Source: an uncultured Granulosicoccaceae bacterium (GTDB lineage: Bacteria > Pseudomonadota > Gammaproteobacteria > Granulosicoccales > Granulosicoccaceae). From it: DNA of 64,000 nucleotides. The stretch's first letter is position 1; every line of letters begins with the position of its first letter. The notes below the pieces were generated by a model. That model worked only from the letters and a program-made list of their open reading frames with translations, did not search any database and was not told where the DNA came from. The stretch covers positions 1 to 64,000 of the forward strand of contig CALIHW010000048.1 of the NCBI GenBank assembly GCA_938020525.1. Direction: 5' to 3'. Position numbers and translations under genes: made by a program. Positions 52,053-62,340 of the stretch are shown here, piece by piece.

Positions 52053-53036
52053 TTGAACCAGACCGCCACTAATCCAGTCCGTGCGATCGCTATTTTAGCA
52101 GCTCTAGTTATCGGCAGCTTTTTGCTACTCGTGAGCTTTACGTTTCCAGAGGGCAACCGCACCTTCTCAGCGATTCAGAATTTTGGACACTTTTTGTTGT
52201 TTGCCCTGCTTGCATGGGCGGCTTTATCGATTGTGCTAGGTTTTTTTCGGCGACAAGCTGTTGCGGTGGCTGTGACCGGTATTGTGCTGATGCTGCTTGG
52301 ATTAGGTGTCGAGCTTTTTCAAACCGGATTGGCAAATAGAAGTGCGTCGATGTCGGATTTTGCGCTGGACGTGCTCGGGATCCTTGTTGGCTGTCTGTTT
52401 TTTTTCTTGGTTAAATTTTTCAGGCAAGGCAGGAAGTATCAAATGTTTACCGTTGGCTTTTTTCTATTATTCCTGACTACTATAGCATTGAGGCCGCTTA
52501 TTCCTTTGATCGGGTATGACCTTATGCGAGCTGATCTCCCGGTTGTTCGCAGCTTCAACCATCCGTTTGCGGAACAAAAAATCGAATCAGTAGGCGGAGC
52601 GATTTTTAAGAAACTGCCAAGCCGGGTGCTAGCCGGGTCAAACGCAGAATGTTGTACCCTGCATGTATCTTTTTCTACTGCTCGATACAGTGGCGTTGTT
52701 TTCGAAGAAGATGCCAGTTTACGCGCTGGTAGCTGGAGTGATTTTGAGAGCCTGAACATAAAAGTTTTCAGTTCTCTGCGAAATACTCGACAAATTGCAT
52801 TGCGAATTAACGACCGACTGCATAATAATCTCTACGAGGATAGATATAATAGCGTCCTCTCGATTTCGCCGGGTTTGAACGAGATAACTGTTCCATTACA
52901 GCAGATAGCTTCAATGGGCAGAGTGGGAAACTCAGGTCGAACAATGGATGTGAATGACGTTACTCGTATTCAGTTATTCACCAGCGAGGTTGAGAACCAG
53001 TTCACGCTGCAAGTTTTGAGCATTGAGCTCGAGTAA
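52053..53036 (+). CDS. VanZ-like membrane protein with C-terminal beta-sandwich (CBM-like) domain
   Basis: NFGHFLLFALLAWAALSI..ELFQTGLANRSASMSDFALDVLGILVG; extracytoplasmic ~150-aa beta-rich tail. Confidence 0.75.
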   Translation: MNQTATNPVRAIAILAALVIGSFLLLVSFTFPEGNRTFSAIQNFGHFLLFALLAWAALSIVLGFFRRQAVAVAVTGIVLMLLGLGVELFQTGLANRSASMSDFALDVLGILVGCLFFFLVKFFRQGRKYQMFTVGFFLLFLTTIALRPLIPLIGYDLMRADLPVVRSFNHPFAEQKIESVGGAIFKKLPSRVLAGSNAECCTLHVSFSTARYSGVVFEEDASLRAGSWSDFESLNIKVFSSLRNTRQIALRINDRLHNNLYEDRYNSVLSISPGLNEITVPLQQIASMGRVGNSGRTMDVNDVTRIQLFTSEVENQFTLQVLSIELE

Positions 53037-53097
53037 TGACGATAGGTGCAAGTTCGCCTTTTCTTTTAGCCAGTTTTAGCAATACCGTGGTGAGACT

Positions 53098-54711
53098 ATG
53101 TCAATAGCTGTTCTAGTGTATATGTTGCTGAGTTGCATCACTGCGGTGGTGATCCCCTGGGTGGGCATCATATTTTACTACCTGTTGGCGGTCGGTCAAC
53201 CGGAAGACATGTGGCCACATCATTTTGGTGAAGACAATCGTCTGTCACTCTTTATATCGCTGTCTGTCATCTTAGGTCTCGGGCTTGCCACAGCAACGCG
53301 GCAGGTAGACTGGAGACGATTGTTTGTTTTGCCTAATATTTTATTGATGCTCGTGCTGGTTGCATTCAACCTTTCAATTGCCGTTAGTCCGTTCGCGGAA
53401 TTTGTGGATATTAAGTTAAACAAGTTATCGTCCGCCGAGATGCTCGATATCTTTAATAAGATCATGATCATCTACTTTGCGGCTGTCTTATTGATTGACA
53501 CAAGATTCAAATTAATCTGTTTGTTGAGTGCCGTAGGTGGTGTTTTCCTCTACTACACATTGTGGGCAAACAAGATTTACGTTACCGGCGAATTCTGGCG
53601 TTTTGGAGACAACGGGCGCCTCAATGGTCCCTGGGGCTTGTACTACGATGAGAATTACCTGGCGATGCTATTCGTTCTGTGCACGCCGATTTTTTACTAC
53701 TTTTCTGTCGGAACTAACTACCGAATTATTCGATACGGTCTGTGGGTCTGTATCCCGCTTAGTTGGCACGCGTTGTTTTTGACAGGCTCACGCGGAGCAC
53801 TGCTGGCGCTGGGCGTCACGTGTACCTACATCTTTTTTCGCAGCTACAGTAAAAAAGCTTCATTGATACTTCTTGTTGGACTGTCTGTCGCTATCATTGA
53901 TCAAAGCGGAAACATGATTGGTCGAATTACTGACACGGTAAGTACGGAAGAATTGGAAAGAGACCGTGCTTTTATTGAAAACACGGAAGATTCCCCCGAG
54001 ATTAACAACAAGCCTGTTGATCCACGCTTGATTTCCTGGCAGGTTGGTCTGAACATCATGAAGGACTTTCCTCTTTTGGGGGTAGGCTCTGCTAACTTTA
54101 TGCGTGCGTGGCCTGAATATGAAGAGAGCGAGCCACATGTGGCTCACAATACGCTAATACAATTTGGTACTTCCTGTGGTGTCGGGGCTGCTTTGGTATA
54201 TCTCTACTTCTTGTTTCTAAGATTAAGAAATGTCGTATCGAAGCCGGATCCTGAGAAGAAGTTCGCACATGGATATCAGCGAGACTATCTTGATGATCTA
54301 CTGAACTCTCTTTTCATCGCTTTTTATACAGTGGCGTTGTTTCTTGATTTGATGATCATTGAATTGACGTATTTGATCTTCATTGCCGGTGCGTGCAAAT
54401 ATTGTCTCGACAAGCGGAAAAAGACTACTTTCAGATCATTGATTGATTCGATTTATCGCTGGCGACAGGAAGCAACAAAAGAAGCGCCGGTCCGGGAGAG
54501 TGCATATGCGTCCACGATTGCAGTGCCAGAGATGATGTCGCCAAAGATGATGCAAGAGATGCCGCAAAATCCAAGCGCTATCTACGAAATGGAATCGGAG
54601 CAACAGCAAAATTTAGAGCCTGGGCAACAGCAACAGACAGATGAGCCACGTAGCAGTCAGTACTCTACACCTACAAATCGGTACGCATCAACCAGTCTGT
54701 ATGCCAACTAG
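53098..54711 (+). CDS. O-antigen ligase / exosortase A-associated O-glycosylation ligase family
   Basis: TGSRGALLALGVTCTYI, INNKPVDPRLISWQVGLNIMKDFPLLGVGSANFM..ESEPHVAHNTLIQFGTSCG. Confidence 0.87.
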   Translation: MSIAVLVYMLLSCITAVVIPWVGIIFYYLLAVGQPEDMWPHHFGEDNRLSLFISLSVILGLGLATATRQVDWRRLFVLPNILLMLVLVAFNLSIAVSPFAEFVDIKLNKLSSAEMLDIFNKIMIIYFAAVLLIDTRFKLICLLSAVGGVFLYYTLWANKIYVTGEFWRFGDNGRLNGPWGLYYDENYLAMLFVLCTPIFYYFSVGTNYRIIRYGLWVCIPLSWHALFLTGSRGALLALGVTCTYIFFRSYSKKASLILLVGLSVAIIDQSGNMIGRITDTVSTEELERDRAFIENTEDSPEINNKPVDPRLISWQVGLNIMKDFPLLGVGSANFMRAWPEYEESEPHVAHNTLIQFGTSCGVGAALVYLYFLFLRLRNVVSKPDPEKKFAHGYQRDYLDDLLNSLFIAFYTVALFLDLMIIELTYLIFIAGACKYCLDKRKKTTFRSLIDSIYRWRQEATKEAPVRESAYASTIAVPEMMSPKMMQEMPQNPSAIYEMESEQQQNLEPGQQQQTDEPRSSQYSTPTNRYASTSLYAN

Positions 54712-54716
54712 TCGCC

Positions 54717-55841
54717 TCAGGCTTTGCTCGTAATTTTTAAGTAAACCTCTTGATAGCTCTGAATCATATGATTCAGAGCGAATTTTTCTTCAAAAGTCTT
54801 TTTGGCTTCTTCTCCCAGCCTGTGTCGGCTGCCTTTATTGTTAACCAGGCGCAGCAACGCTTCAGAGAGTTGCGGCGTATTGTCCGACTCAACGACGATG
54901 CCATTGATGTCGTTCTGAATAAGCTCTATGTTGCCGCCGACAGCGGTGACTACGCAGCATGTAGCAAAAGACATTGCTTCAAGCAGTGTCATTGAAGTGC
55001 CTTCACTAAATGATGAGAGAATATAAACGTCGATCATCGACATGAATTTTCTCGTATCCGTTTGAAATCCGGTAAATACAACTGCCTGGTTGAGATTTAG
55101 CTCATCGACCAGTTGTTCGATATCAGGTTTTTGATCGCCATCTCCGACGAGAAGAAGTCTGGCGTTTGGATGTTGGTTGTATACGGTAGCGAAGGCTTTG
55201 ACCATCATTGGTAGATTCTTGATGGTATCGAAGCGGGTGATTGTCCCGAAGACGAGATGTTGATCAATTAGGTTGAATTCATTGCTTTGACTTACTTTTG
55301 TTGCCTTGATGTTTTGCGTTGTGGCCTCGATGCCGTTGTATATCACCTGGATTGATCTGCGCTTGAACCATTCATATTCTGCGAGCGCATCTTTTGTTGC
55401 TGCAGAGATGGCAACTATTGAGCTAGTCGTCAAACCTAATAACGGATTTACTAATCTTCTTTTCCAGCTATAACGATCTGGATGAAAACGACCATGCTCT
55501 GTAAACACAACCTTTGCTCGGGTAAATAGCGCTGCCAAAACACCATAAACGTAAGGCGTGTATTGATGGCAGTGAACAACATCGATACTTTCTGATTTGA
55601 TCAGTTCTCTGACTGATTTGATCAGACTGGTATCAAAGCCGGGCTCTCGATCGAGAACATGAAAACGTGTGCCCGATTGCTGTAGTTGCTGGCCGATAGG
55701 GCCAATTTCTCCCTCCAGGCAGACTATCGTATTATCAAATAGGTCAACATCCGCATTTTTCACCAATTGATAGATGACCTGTTCGGTGCCTCCGATACCC
55801 ATATGGTATGTCAGATGCAGAATTTTTACCGGGTCTGTCAT
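54717..55841 (-). CDS. glycosyltransferase family 4-like
   Basis: ILHLTYHMGIGGTEQVIYQLVKN, TRFDTIKNLPMMVKAF, SSFSEGTSMTLLEAMSFATCCVVTAVGG; ATG 55841. Confidence 0.92.
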   Translation of the reverse strand: MTDPVKILHLTYHMGIGGTEQVIYQLVKNADVDLFDNTIVCLEGEIGPIGQQLQQSGTRFHVLDREPGFDTSLIKSVRELIKSESIDVVHCHQYTPYVYGVLAALFTRAKVVFTEHGRFHPDRYSWKRRLVNPLLGLTTSSIVAISAATKDALAEYEWFKRRSIQVIYNGIEATTQNIKATKVSQSNEFNLIDQHLVFGTITRFDTIKNLPMMVKAFATVYNQHPNARLLLVGDGDQKPDIEQLVDELNLNQAVVFTGFQTDTRKFMSMIDVYILSSFSEGTSMTLLEAMSFATCCVVTAVGGNIELIQNDINGIVVESDNTPQLSEALLRLVNNKGSRHRLGEEAKKTFEEKFALNHMIQSYQEVYLKITSKA

Positions 55842-55858
55842 TGCGATATCCGGTAGCC

Positions 55859-57754
55859 CTATGTGGTGACCGGGTCGATATATCGTGCCCACCACAACTC
55901 AAAAGCCAGCATGCTCCAGAGCTCGCTGGAGTAATCCCTCTCACTGCTTTGGTGTTGCTGCCAGATAGTTTTCACTTCGTCGGGTTTAAAGAACTGTGAT
56001 AAGCCGTTGTTTGCACTAAACAGCTTTGATTCTGCGATTTGTTTAATTTCGTTTCTGAACCAATTGGCCAGTGGTACTGAAAATCCCATTTTTTTTCTAT
56101 AAAGCGTCTCATCTGTTAGTAGCCGTTCCATTGTGGTTTTCAGAATATACTTGGACTCTTTGTCTTTAAGTTTCAGATTAGCCGGAATAGTTGCTGCGTA
56201 CTCCACAACTCGGTAGTCGAGTATCGGTGCACGAGTTTCAAGTGAGTTGGCCATACTCATGCGGTCGACCTTGACCAGAATGTCTCCGGGCAGGTAGCTC
56301 TTGATATCGGTGTAGAGAATTTTAGAAAGGTGATTGTCTGTATCTGCAGATTTGTACAGATCGGTAATGATATCAGCTGGATTGTAATCTGAAAGTTCGG
56401 ATTTGAATTCGTCCCGTACGAGGCGATCCCAAAGCTGCTCACTGAAAAATGTATTTGAAATAAAGAATCCTGTGTCTGACGACACCGCTAAAGAACCCAA
56501 CAGCGATGCACCGCGGCGTAGCTGTCTATTGTTGCTATCGAAAAGCATTTGTGAGCCCTTTTTGAAAATACTGCCCGGGAGCATTGAAGGCACCAGCGAA
56601 CGGATTTTATTCTCGAGCTGATCCTGTTGATACTTGCTATAGCCTGCAAAATTTTCATCCCCGCCATCACCGGCCAATGCAACCGTAACCATTGATCTGG
56701 CCAGTTTGGATACAAAGTAAGTGGGTACAAAGGAAGGGTCAGCAAACGGCTCGTCAAAGTGGCCAGCGATATCAATTAGATTATCTTCTACATTTTCTTT
56801 TACTGTCAGCTCGTGATGATCAGTTTTGAACTGCTCCGCTACCATGGCAGCGTAGGCTACTTCATCAAATTTTTCTGAATCAAAGCCGATTGCACAGGTT
56901 GTAACGGGCTTGTCACTGTTGCCGGCCATTAGCCCAACGACCGCGCTCGAATCTACCCCACCGCTCAGAAATGCACCTAGTGGCACATCACTCACCATGC
57001 GACTTTTTACACTGTCGTCCAGCAGGTTGTAGAGCTCGTCCTGAATTTGATCAACCGGTTTATCGTTGGTATTGCTGAACGAGACATCCCAGTACTGTTG
57101 TATTTTTACATCGTCCTTGCTGACGAGCATCCAGTGACCGGCCTGCACTTTGTCAATATATTTAAAAATTGATTTTGTTTCGGGAACGTATTGATAGAAG
57201 AAGAAATCTTTTACTGCATCATTTCTAATAGTGCGATCAATATCCGGTGCCGCAAGGATTGCCTTTATTTCCGAGGCAAAAACGAATTGATTGTCTTTGC
57301 GGTAGTAGTAGAGTGGCTTCTTGCCGAGTCTGTCTCTGGCGAGAAACAGTGTCTTTTCTACGTTGTCCCAGATTGCGATGGAAAACATACCATTCAGTAG
57401 TTGCAGGCATTCGGGACCAAGTTTTTCGTACAACGCCAACATGACTTCTGTATCAGAAGAACCTTTGAAGTTGATACCTTCTTCCTCAAGCTCAGCTCTT
57501 AAAGTCTGGAAATTGTATATCTCACCATTAAAAACCGTAACATATCGCCCTGAAGGGGAGTTCATAGGTTGACGACCGGACTCTGTCAGATCGATAATCG
57601 CGAGCCTTCTGTGACACAGTCCGACATTTGTGTCTGCGAAGACATCAGAATCATCAGGCCCTCGATGGGCAATTGTGTTGCCCATGATTTCAAGCAGTGC
57701 TTCAGGGTTGCTGTACGAATGATTGAACTGAGTAAAACCTGCGATGCCGCACAT
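55859..57754 (-). CDS. asparagine synthase (glutamine-hydrolysing), XrtA-locus type
   Basis: MCGIAGFTQF N-terminal Cys; VSDVPLGAFLSGGVDSSAVVGLM; ATG 57754. Confidence 0.95.
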   Translation of the reverse strand: MCGIAGFTQFNHSYSNPEALLEIMGNTIAHRGPDDSDVFADTNVGLCHRRLAIIDLTESGRQPMNSPSGRYVTVFNGEIYNFQTLRAELEEEGINFKGSSDTEVMLALYEKLGPECLQLLNGMFSIAIWDNVEKTLFLARDRLGKKPLYYYRKDNQFVFASEIKAILAAPDIDRTIRNDAVKDFFFYQYVPETKSIFKYIDKVQAGHWMLVSKDDVKIQQYWDVSFSNTNDKPVDQIQDELYNLLDDSVKSRMVSDVPLGAFLSGGVDSSAVVGLMAGNSDKPVTTCAIGFDSEKFDEVAYAAMVAEQFKTDHHELTVKENVEDNLIDIAGHFDEPFADPSFVPTYFVSKLARSMVTVALAGDGGDENFAGYSKYQQDQLENKIRSLVPSMLPGSIFKKGSQMLFDSNNRQLRRGASLLGSLAVSSDTGFFISNTFFSEQLWDRLVRDEFKSELSDYNPADIITDLYKSADTDNHLSKILYTDIKSYLPGDILVKVDRMSMANSLETRAPILDYRVVEYAATIPANLKLKDKESKYILKTTMERLLTDETLYRKKMGFSVPLANWFRNEIKQIAESKLFSANNGLSQFFKPDEVKTIWQQHQSSERDYSSELWSMLAFELWWARYIDPVTT

Positions 57755-57992
57755 TGTGTAAATCCGTAGGTTGTTGCGAGTTTGAGGATCAGATTTTGAG
57801 TTTAAGTAGGTGAATCGACCAGCTCCCGGCTGCAAATATTAGCGGCTGATTGCCGATAATCTAATCACGAAGATGGACCTTAGATCTGCTACCAGGTAGC
57901 GATGGGAGACCTAGCTAGCATCAGCGACCGAAAAAATGCGGATCGGACATCCCGAGCCGATGAAAGGCTAAATCATAACTGTTGTAATCGAA

Positions 57993-58871
57993 ATGACAAC
58001 CAGCACAAACTCCAACCCGCGTCCCACAAATGCAATGACAGTGGATGTCGAAGACTACTTTCAAGTTTCTGCTTTTGATCCGTATGTCGACCGGTCTACC
58101 TGGGGAAATTACGAAAGCCGGGTCGAGAGCAATACCGATCGAATATTGAGCATGTTTGACGAGCATAATGTGAAAGGCACCTTTTTCACATTAGGCTGGG
58201 TGGCTGAAAAATATCCAGCAGTGGTGCGTCGAATCGTTGCGGGCGGGCATGAGCTGGCATCTCACGGGTGGGATCACATAATGGTCACCCGCTTATCCAG
58301 GGAAGAGTTTGCGCAGGATATAAAGCGTGCAAAGCAAACACTTGAAGATGTGACTGGTGCACAGGTGAGTGGTTACCGTGCGCCGAGCTACTCTTTCACA
58401 AAAAAGAATGACTGGGCCCACACTGTGCTCGCTGAGCAGGAATATCGTTACAGTTCAAGTGTTGCTCCGATTCAACATGATTTGTACGGAATACCAGATG
58501 CACCGCGGTTTGCGCACTCTCGGGCAGAAGGTGCGGTTGTGGAATTACCCATTACCACGACAAGAGTTTTAGGGCGAAATCTGCCTTGCGGTGGTGGTGG
58601 CTGGTTTCGACTTTATCCGTATCAAGTAAGTCGCTGGGCAATTAATCGAGTTCACAAGAACGATAGCGAACGCACTATTTTCTACTTTCATCCATGGGAG
58701 ATTGATCCAAAACAACCACGAATTGATGGGCTGAGCGCACGTACCCGTTTTCGTCATTATCAGAATTTAGCTCGAATGGAGCACAAAATAGAGCGGCTGT
58801 TAAAGGATTTTGAATGGGGAACAATGACTGATGTGTTTGCAGAAGAGCTTGCTGTTAAAGCGGCTGCTTAG
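57993..58871 (+). CDS. polysaccharide deacetylase, DUF3473/XrtA-associated
   Basis: MTVDVEDYFQVSAF, TFFTLGWVAEKYPAVVRRIVAGGHELASHGWDH, GYRAPSYSF, FYFHPWEIDP. Confidence 0.95.
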   Translation: MTTSTNSNPRPTNAMTVDVEDYFQVSAFDPYVDRSTWGNYESRVESNTDRILSMFDEHNVKGTFFTLGWVAEKYPAVVRRIVAGGHELASHGWDHIMVTRLSREEFAQDIKRAKQTLEDVTGAQVSGYRAPSYSFTKKNDWAHTVLAEQEYRYSSSVAPIQHDLYGIPDAPRFAHSRAEGAVVELPITTTRVLGRNLPCGGGGWFRLYPYQVSRWAINRVHKNDSERTIFYFHPWEIDPKQPRIDGLSARTRFRHYQNLARMEHKIERLLKDFEWGTMTDVFAEELAVKAAA

Positions 58872-59135
58872 ATAATTAATTGTAAAGTGTTCGATTTATT
58901 TAACATTTACGAAACTATGCGATTTAGTATGAGATGCTTGTCACACGGGTTAATACAACATACTGAATTTGCATCTGATGCTCTGCGCTTAGAGCGAAGG
59001 TTTAAGGTACCTTCAGCCGCTATACAGACGGAGCTAAACCCTAAGTGATACATTTTTGTAGCGTTGTGAGAATAGGTTCGAGGTACGTAAACTGTAATTT
59101 CCGTATAGTACGCCGTTTTCCAGCAGGCCAAGTTT

Positions 59136-59984
59136 ATGTATCAGGAACATTACAGTTTAAAAGCGGAACCTTTTCCACTGTCCTCACGAGGCGAGGGTCT
59201 GTTTTTTCATGAATCATTTAAACGATGTATGTCTTACCTTTTGTATGCTTTTCACAGAGGTGAAGGAATGGTCTTGATCACTGGCTTGCCCGGGGGTGGT
59301 AAGACCACCTTAATTGAAGAGATCGTGACAGAGACGAGCGATATCGAAATGCCGGTCACAGTGGTGGATTGTGCGAATTTGGCAGGTAGTGATCTACTTG
59401 AGCTCTATTTGGAAGGGCTTGGTGTGGTTGCGGCCCCTGATGTATCCAATGCACGTGCCGTTCGCGATACTTTAGCCAGCATCCGTCAGGCGAGGCGACC
59501 GGTATTGGTGCTTGATGACGCGCACTTGCTTTCGGAAGAAGATTTTAAGACAGTTTACATGTTGTGCAATCTTAAGCAGAAGGGTGTGCACCTTGTACAA
59601 GTTGTGTTGGCCGGCCATCCAAAACTGCGAGAAACACTGCTGTCACCCGGTAAAGAGCAGTTGCATCAGCGATTAGTTGCAACTTGCAACATTGATGCAC
59701 TGGAGATGTCAGAGACACGAGAGTACATTCTGCATAAGTTGCGTGCAGTTGGTTGGACCGATAATCCAAGTGTTGCAGAAAGTGTCTATGGAGCGATTTA
59801 CAGATCCAGTCTCGGTGTCCCGCGGTGGATCGACTTGATTTGCAGTCGCATGTTGTTGAATGCCATGGCTGGTGATAGAGAATTTATTTCCCTTGATGAT
59901 ATTTGTGAAGTAATCAGGGACCTTATTAACGAAGATTTGCTGCCGGATCAGGTTCGGTTGTCAACCCAGAAAAAAGTAGCTTGA
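59136..59984 (+). CDS. XrtA-associated AAA ATPase (ExeA-like)
   Basis: MYQEHYSLKAEPFPLSS, Walker A GLPGGGKTTL, Walker B VLVLDDAHLL. Confidence 0.93.
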   Translation: MYQEHYSLKAEPFPLSSRGEGLFFHESFKRCMSYLLYAFHRGEGMVLITGLPGGGKTTLIEEIVTETSDIEMPVTVVDCANLAGSDLLELYLEGLGVVAAPDVSNARAVRDTLASIRQARRPVLVLDDAHLLSEEDFKTVYMLCNLKQKGVHLVQVVLAGHPKLRETLLSPGKEQLHQRLVATCNIDALEMSETREYILHKLRAVGWTDNPSVAESVYGAIYRSSLGVPRWIDLICSRMLLNAMAGDREFISLDDICEVIRDLINEDLLPDQVRLSTQKKVA

Positions 59985-59992
59985 GTGCCAAC

Positions 59993-60661
59993 ATGAAAAC
60001 TTTGTTTACTTCTGTAATAGCATTGTTCGTCGCCGCCGGATGTACCTCCGGGCCATCGGGTGTCGCCCAGCCGAGTCAGACTCCGACAACTGTGGAGGCG
60101 GTAGCTGCAGCTCCAGGTAGCAATGGCGTACCGGCGGCCACAGCTCAGGAAGGTGGTTATCAGTACGTCATAGGCCCTGGGGACACACTTGATATTTTTG
60201 TGTGGGGTTACGAAGACCTGTCAGTACAGGTTCCTGTACGACCGGACGGTAGAATTACAACGCGCCTTATTGAAGATATGCAGGCGAGCGGTAAGACTCC
60301 GACTGAGCTTGCACGAGACATTGAAAAGAAATACGTCACCTATGTGAAGAATCCAACAGTGACTATCACGGTTGATCAGTTCGTTGGCGATCCGTCGCAA
60401 CAGATTAAGGTGGTTGGCGGAGGCTCTGAGCCGAAGACTGTCCCTTATCGGAACAACATGACTGTGCTCGATGTCATGATCGAGGTTGGCGGGTTGAGCA
60501 AATTCTCCAGCGGTAACAAAGCCCGCTTGGTACGCACAGAGAATGGCCAGCAACGCTCTTATAGAGTCCGATTGCAAAGCCTGTTGAAAGGTGGCGATAT
60601 CAAAGCAAACCGTCCGGTACAGCCGGGCGACATTATCATTATTCCTGAGTCGTGGTTCTAG
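59993..60661 (+). CDS. XrtA-type polysaccharide export (Wza-like) lipoprotein
   Basis: Lipobox FVAAGC; YVIGPGDTLDIFVWGYEDLSVQVPVRPDGRIT. Confidence 0.95.
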   Translation: MKTLFTSVIALFVAAGCTSGPSGVAQPSQTPTTVEAVAAAPGSNGVPAATAQEGGYQYVIGPGDTLDIFVWGYEDLSVQVPVRPDGRITTRLIEDMQASGKTPTELARDIEKKYVTYVKNPTVTITVDQFVGDPSQQIKVVGGGSEPKTVPYRNNMTVLDVMIEVGGLSKFSSGNKARLVRTENGQQRSYRVRLQSLLKGGDIKANRPVQPGDIIIIPESWF

Positions 60662-60716
60662 GTTCAGCTGGAATAACGATTGGTAATCCTAATTATATAA
60701 AGGCTAGTAAAAGATA

Positions 60717-62306
60717 ATGCATGAGTTATTTGACAAGTTAAGTGAGTTTGTCTGGGGTGTCACCAGATACCGATGGACTGCGTTGGCAATCGCCTGGACC
60801 CTGGCATTGCTGGGATGGTTAATGGTTGCCCAGGTTGATTCCCGCTATCCGGCTACAGCTCGGCTGTTCGTTGATACTAACCGTATTCTCGGGCCCTTGA
60901 TTCGCGACATTTCCGTTCAGACTGACGTCAAGAAGCAGGTTGCCTTAATGAGTAAAACTCTATTGAGCCGCCCGAACCTTGAAGCATTGATAGAGAAGAA
61001 CAACCTTGATGTCGGCATACTGCCTGGCGATACAACTGGCTATGAAGATCTTATAGAAACTCTTGGAGGCGAGATCGAGATCTATGATACCAACGGTACC
61101 AAGTCTCTCTACTCAGTAGAATATTCACACGAGCAGGCAGGCGTAGCGCTGGGTGTTGTTGAAACACTGGTTGATATTTTCGTCAATAGCTCGCTGGATG
61201 AAGAGCGCAAAGATAATCAAACTGCTATCACTTTTCTTGACAAGCAGATTGAGGATTATGAGCAGCGTTTGACTGCTGCAGAACAACGCCTCGCTGATTT
61301 CAAATTACAGAATGCAGGATCGTTACCCGGCGAAGAAGGCGGGTACTACCAGCGCATGGAAAACCTTGTGGTCCAGCAGAGAGCCTCTGAACTTGGATTT
61401 CAGGAAGCTAGAAACACGCGTAACTCACTGCGTGAACAGCTGGCACAGGTTGAGCGTAATGTGCTGAGTTCAGCGAGTTCTGTATCACCGGAAGATGCTC
61501 GCATAGAGGAATTGCAAAACCAGCTTGATGAGCTGCTTGTCAGATTTACTGATCGCCATCCGCAGGTGTCCATACTACGACAGTCTATTGCTGACCTCGA
61601 AGCTTCGAAGTTAAGAAACACTGGTAACTTCGGCAATCGAAATGCACTACTGCAAGGAGATAAGGTTTATCAGGAAGTGAGCACACTGCTGGCTAACGCA
61701 GAGGCAGAAGTTGCAAAGTTCCAGGCGAGAACTGCTAACTATGATTCTCGTGTGAGCTCGCTAAAGAGCACCGCTGACAGTTTTCCTTTGGTGGAAGCTG
61801 AACTGGTGCAACTTGATCGTGACTACAACACGGTACGTCAGCAGCATGCAACTCTTCTGAATAAGAGAGAACAGGCCGCATTGACAGGTAACGTTGAGCG
61901 AGACTCTAACGACGTAAAGATCCGATTGATCGATCCGCCGTTTGTACCGTCACGACCTACTGATCCAGACAAGTTGTTGCTAAACGCGCTTGTATTGGTC
62001 GGAAGTATTGCAGTCGGTGTTGCTGTGAGTTTCTTCCTCTCGCTGTTACACCCGGTTTTCTATAATCGTCGCGCGTTAGAGCACTACACACGAATTCCTG
62101 TACTGGGTGGTGTGAGTATGTCTCAACAAGCTTCGGGTCGGTTCGATAACACGGTATCCAATTTAAACTTCGGTATATTGGCTTTACTGTTACCAGTTGT
62201 TTTTGGTGGATTGTTGTACATGCAAGTGAAAAATACTCAGGTATACGAGAGTCTTAAAATCGACGCATTCAGCGGAACTAAACAAGTTTCTATGCTGGAC
62301 CAGTAA
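60717..62306 (+). CDS. XrtA-type polysaccharide chain-length determinant (Wzz-like)
   Basis: SRYPATARLFVDTNRILGPLI, long coiled coil, LVEAELVQLDRDYNTVRQQHATLLNKRE, IDPPFVPSRPTDPDKLLL. Confidence 0.95.
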   Translation: MHELFDKLSEFVWGVTRYRWTALAIAWTLALLGWLMVAQVDSRYPATARLFVDTNRILGPLIRDISVQTDVKKQVALMSKTLLSRPNLEALIEKNNLDVGILPGDTTGYEDLIETLGGEIEIYDTNGTKSLYSVEYSHEQAGVALGVVETLVDIFVNSSLDEERKDNQTAITFLDKQIEDYEQRLTAAEQRLADFKLQNAGSLPGEEGGYYQRMENLVVQQRASELGFQEARNTRNSLREQLAQVERNVLSSASSVSPEDARIEELQNQLDELLVRFTDRHPQVSILRQSIADLEASKLRNTGNFGNRNALLQGDKVYQEVSTLLANAEAEVAKFQARTANYDSRVSSLKSTADSFPLVEAELVQLDRDYNTVRQQHATLLNKREQAALTGNVERDSNDVKIRLIDPPFVPSRPTDPDKLLLNALVLVGSIAVGVAVSFFLSLLHPVFYNRRALEHYTRIPVLGGVSMSQQASGRFDNTVSNLNFGILALLLPVVFGGLLYMQVKNTQVYESLKIDAFSGTKQVSMLDQ

Positions 62307-62340
62307 CCGAACAACTAATTTTAAAGTAAGGACAGTAGTA

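Noticed and set aside
58872-59135. Possible GEMM c-di-GMP riboswitch upstream of EPS genes
   Set aside because: Conserved GEMM core elements not found by eye; kept only as an unclassified leader
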